A DNA stretch of 13,341 nucleotides. It comes from Armatimonadota bacterium (GTDB taxonomy: Bacteria > Sysuimicrobiota > Sysuimicrobiia > Sysuimicrobiales > Humicultoraceae). The notes beneath the pieces were generated by a model. It ran no database searches. It saw only the letters and a program-made list of their open reading frames with translations, and was not told where the DNA came from. Position numbers and translations under genes: made by a program. The DNA is taken from assembly GCA_016198805.1 (NCBI GenBank), contig JACQHU010000082.1, forward strand, positions 1-13,341, in the 5' to 3' direction. Shown piece after piece: positions 12,548 through 13,341 of the stretch; position 1 is the first letter of the stretch; each line of letters starts with the position of its first letter.

Positions 12548-13341
12548 ATGGGACGCAACGCTACGACGCCACTGCCGCGCGCGCCGGAGATTCCGCGCCC
12601 CGGGGCCGGGGCGCTGCGCGTCGTCGTCTGGCTGGTAGCACTGGGGTTGATCTACGCGTACGGCTGGAATGTCACGCAGATCAACCTGGGCGAGCTGGCC
12701 CGAAAGGCCTACTTGGTGAAGCCGCTCCTCAGCGACCTGGTGCGCCCCGACCTGCTGGAGCGCCGCCCGCGCCTCCAGGTGGCTGACGCGGGCCTGGGGC
12801 TGGACGGCACGCCGCCGCCGGCGCCCAGCGAGACCCGGGGGCCGGGCCGGGTGACGCTCAGCCCGTCGACCGCCAGGATCGGCCAGCCGGTGACCGTGAC
12901 CGGTGAGGGGTTTGTCCCCAACCGCCCGGTGGACGTGATCTTCCGCGACCAGGCCGGGGCCACGGCGCCGTTGACCAAGGCGACGACGGACGCCTCAGGC
13001 CAGTTCCAGACCACGATCACGATCCCGGACGTCATCGGCACCGAGCACCACGTGGTCGTCCGGGTGACGCTGGAAGGGACGACGCTGGGGCCCAGCAACA
13101 CCCTGCGGCTGACCTTCTTCCGCATGATCGAGACAATCTTCCTGGCGCTCATGGGCACGACGATGGCCGTGGTCCTCGCGATTCCGCTGTCGTTCCTCGG
13201 CGCCAAGAACCTGATGGCGCGGGGGCCAGTGGGGACGACCGTTTACTACCTCATCCGGACGGTCTTCAACATCGCGCGGTCCATCGAGCCGCTGATCATG
13301 GCCACGGTGTTCGCCGTGTGGGTGGGGATCGGGCCGTTCGC
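12548..13341 (+). CDS. phnE: Phosphonate-type ABC transporter permease PhnE, with an Ig-like extracytoplasmic insert (3'-truncated)
   Basis: Membrane channel of the importer; 264 residues are visible before the window ends. The ATG at 12548 follows GAGGGG by 9 nt. Helix 1 spans about residues 23-39 (VVVWLVALGLIYAYGW). Residues 40-100 are a loop with a proline-rich stretch (GTPPPAPSETRGPG). Residues 101-188 look like a beta-sandwich of the IPT/TIG or Ig type: VTLSPSTARIGQPVTVTGEGF, then DASGQFQTTITIP and HHVVVRVTLEG. From residue 190 the family core appears: ETIFLALMGTTMAVVLAIPLSFLGAKNLM, then IRTVFNIARSIEPLIMATVFAVWVGIGPF, which match PhnE closely. Ordinary PhnE proteins have a much shorter first loop, so the insert is unusual. 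The rest of the core, including the ATPase-docking loop, lies beyond the window. Confidence 0.9.
   Translation, partial: MGRNATTPLPRAPEIPRPGAGALRVVVWLVALGLIYAYGWNVTQINLGELARKAYLVKPLLSDLVRPDLLERRPRLQVADAGLGLDGTPPPAPSETRGPGRVTLSPSTARIGQPVTVTGEGFVPNRPVDVIFRDQAGATAPLTKATTDASGQFQTTITIPDVIGTEHHVVVRVTLEGTTLGPSNTLRLTFFRMIETIFLALMGTTMAVVLAIPLSFLGAKNLMARGPVGTTVYYLIRTVFNIARSIEPLIMATVFAVWVGIGPF

Noticed and set aside
12709..13206. Minus-strand open frame opposite phnE
   Set aside because: The + strand encodes PhnE core motifs throughout; the minus frame is Ser/Arg-rich with no family features.
1..13341. CRISPR arrays, tRNA/rRNA genes, IS elements
   Set aside because: No regularly spaced repeats, no tRNA or rRNA-like sequence, and no transposase motifs or terminal inverted repeats were seen in any spacer.

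Overview
This is a GC-rich bacterial chromosome segment with every gene on the + strand and short spacers. It reads as ftsQ (5' end cut off) - ftsA - ftsZ - M50 membrane protease - ABC-2 type permease - nrdR - nrdJ (with an intein) - small secreted protein - phnD - phnC - phnE (3' end cut off). No tRNA, rRNA, IS element or CRISPR array was seen. The FtsQ-FtsA-FtsZ order, a B12-dependent (class II) ribonucleotide reductase beside its repressor NrdR, high GC and frequent GTG starts fit a deep-branching Terrabacteria-type lineage (Bacillota-like, Chloroflexota-like or a candidate phylum). That placement is inference and cannot be fixed from this sequence. The PhnD signal peptide has no lipobox, which is weak evidence for a periplasm.

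Region 1 (1-2986) is the end of a division-and-cell-wall cluster. FtsQ is the divisome POTRA protein, FtsA is the actin-like membrane anchor, and FtsZ is the tubulin-like ring protein with a recognisable C-terminal tail. Region 2 (2999-5325) follows ftsZ closely. It holds a site-2-protease-like M50 metalloprotease with both zinc motifs, then a NatB-like ABC-2 permease with no ATPase gene in the window.

Region 3 (about 5400-9900) is the deoxyribonucleotide locus. A near-consensus sigma-70 promoter (TTGACA, 17 nt, TAGAAT) lies upstream of nrdR. nrdJ follows 26 nt later and is probably co-transcribed. NrdJ is interrupted by a 443-residue intein with a LAGLIDADG homing endonuclease, inserted directly after the catalytic thiyl-radical cysteine of the NPC-SEIPL active-site loop. 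By residue alignment the intein starts with Ser and ends Ser-Asn rather than the usual Cys start and His-Asn end.

Region 4 (9901-13341) holds a small secreted protein with two BamE/SmpA-like motifs, then a phosphonate-type ABC importer: binding protein PhnD, ATPase PhnC and permease PhnE. The PhnE fragment is unusual because it carries an extracytoplasmic Ig-like (IPT/TIG-like) segment between its first helix and the permease core. Stem-loops, three of them built on GGGCGC/GCGCCC arms, sit in the leaders and spacers of this region.

No wholly new system could be demonstrated. The best candidates for a second look are the intein and its noncanonical ends, the PhnE domain insertion, and the protease-permease pair between ftsZ and nrdR.
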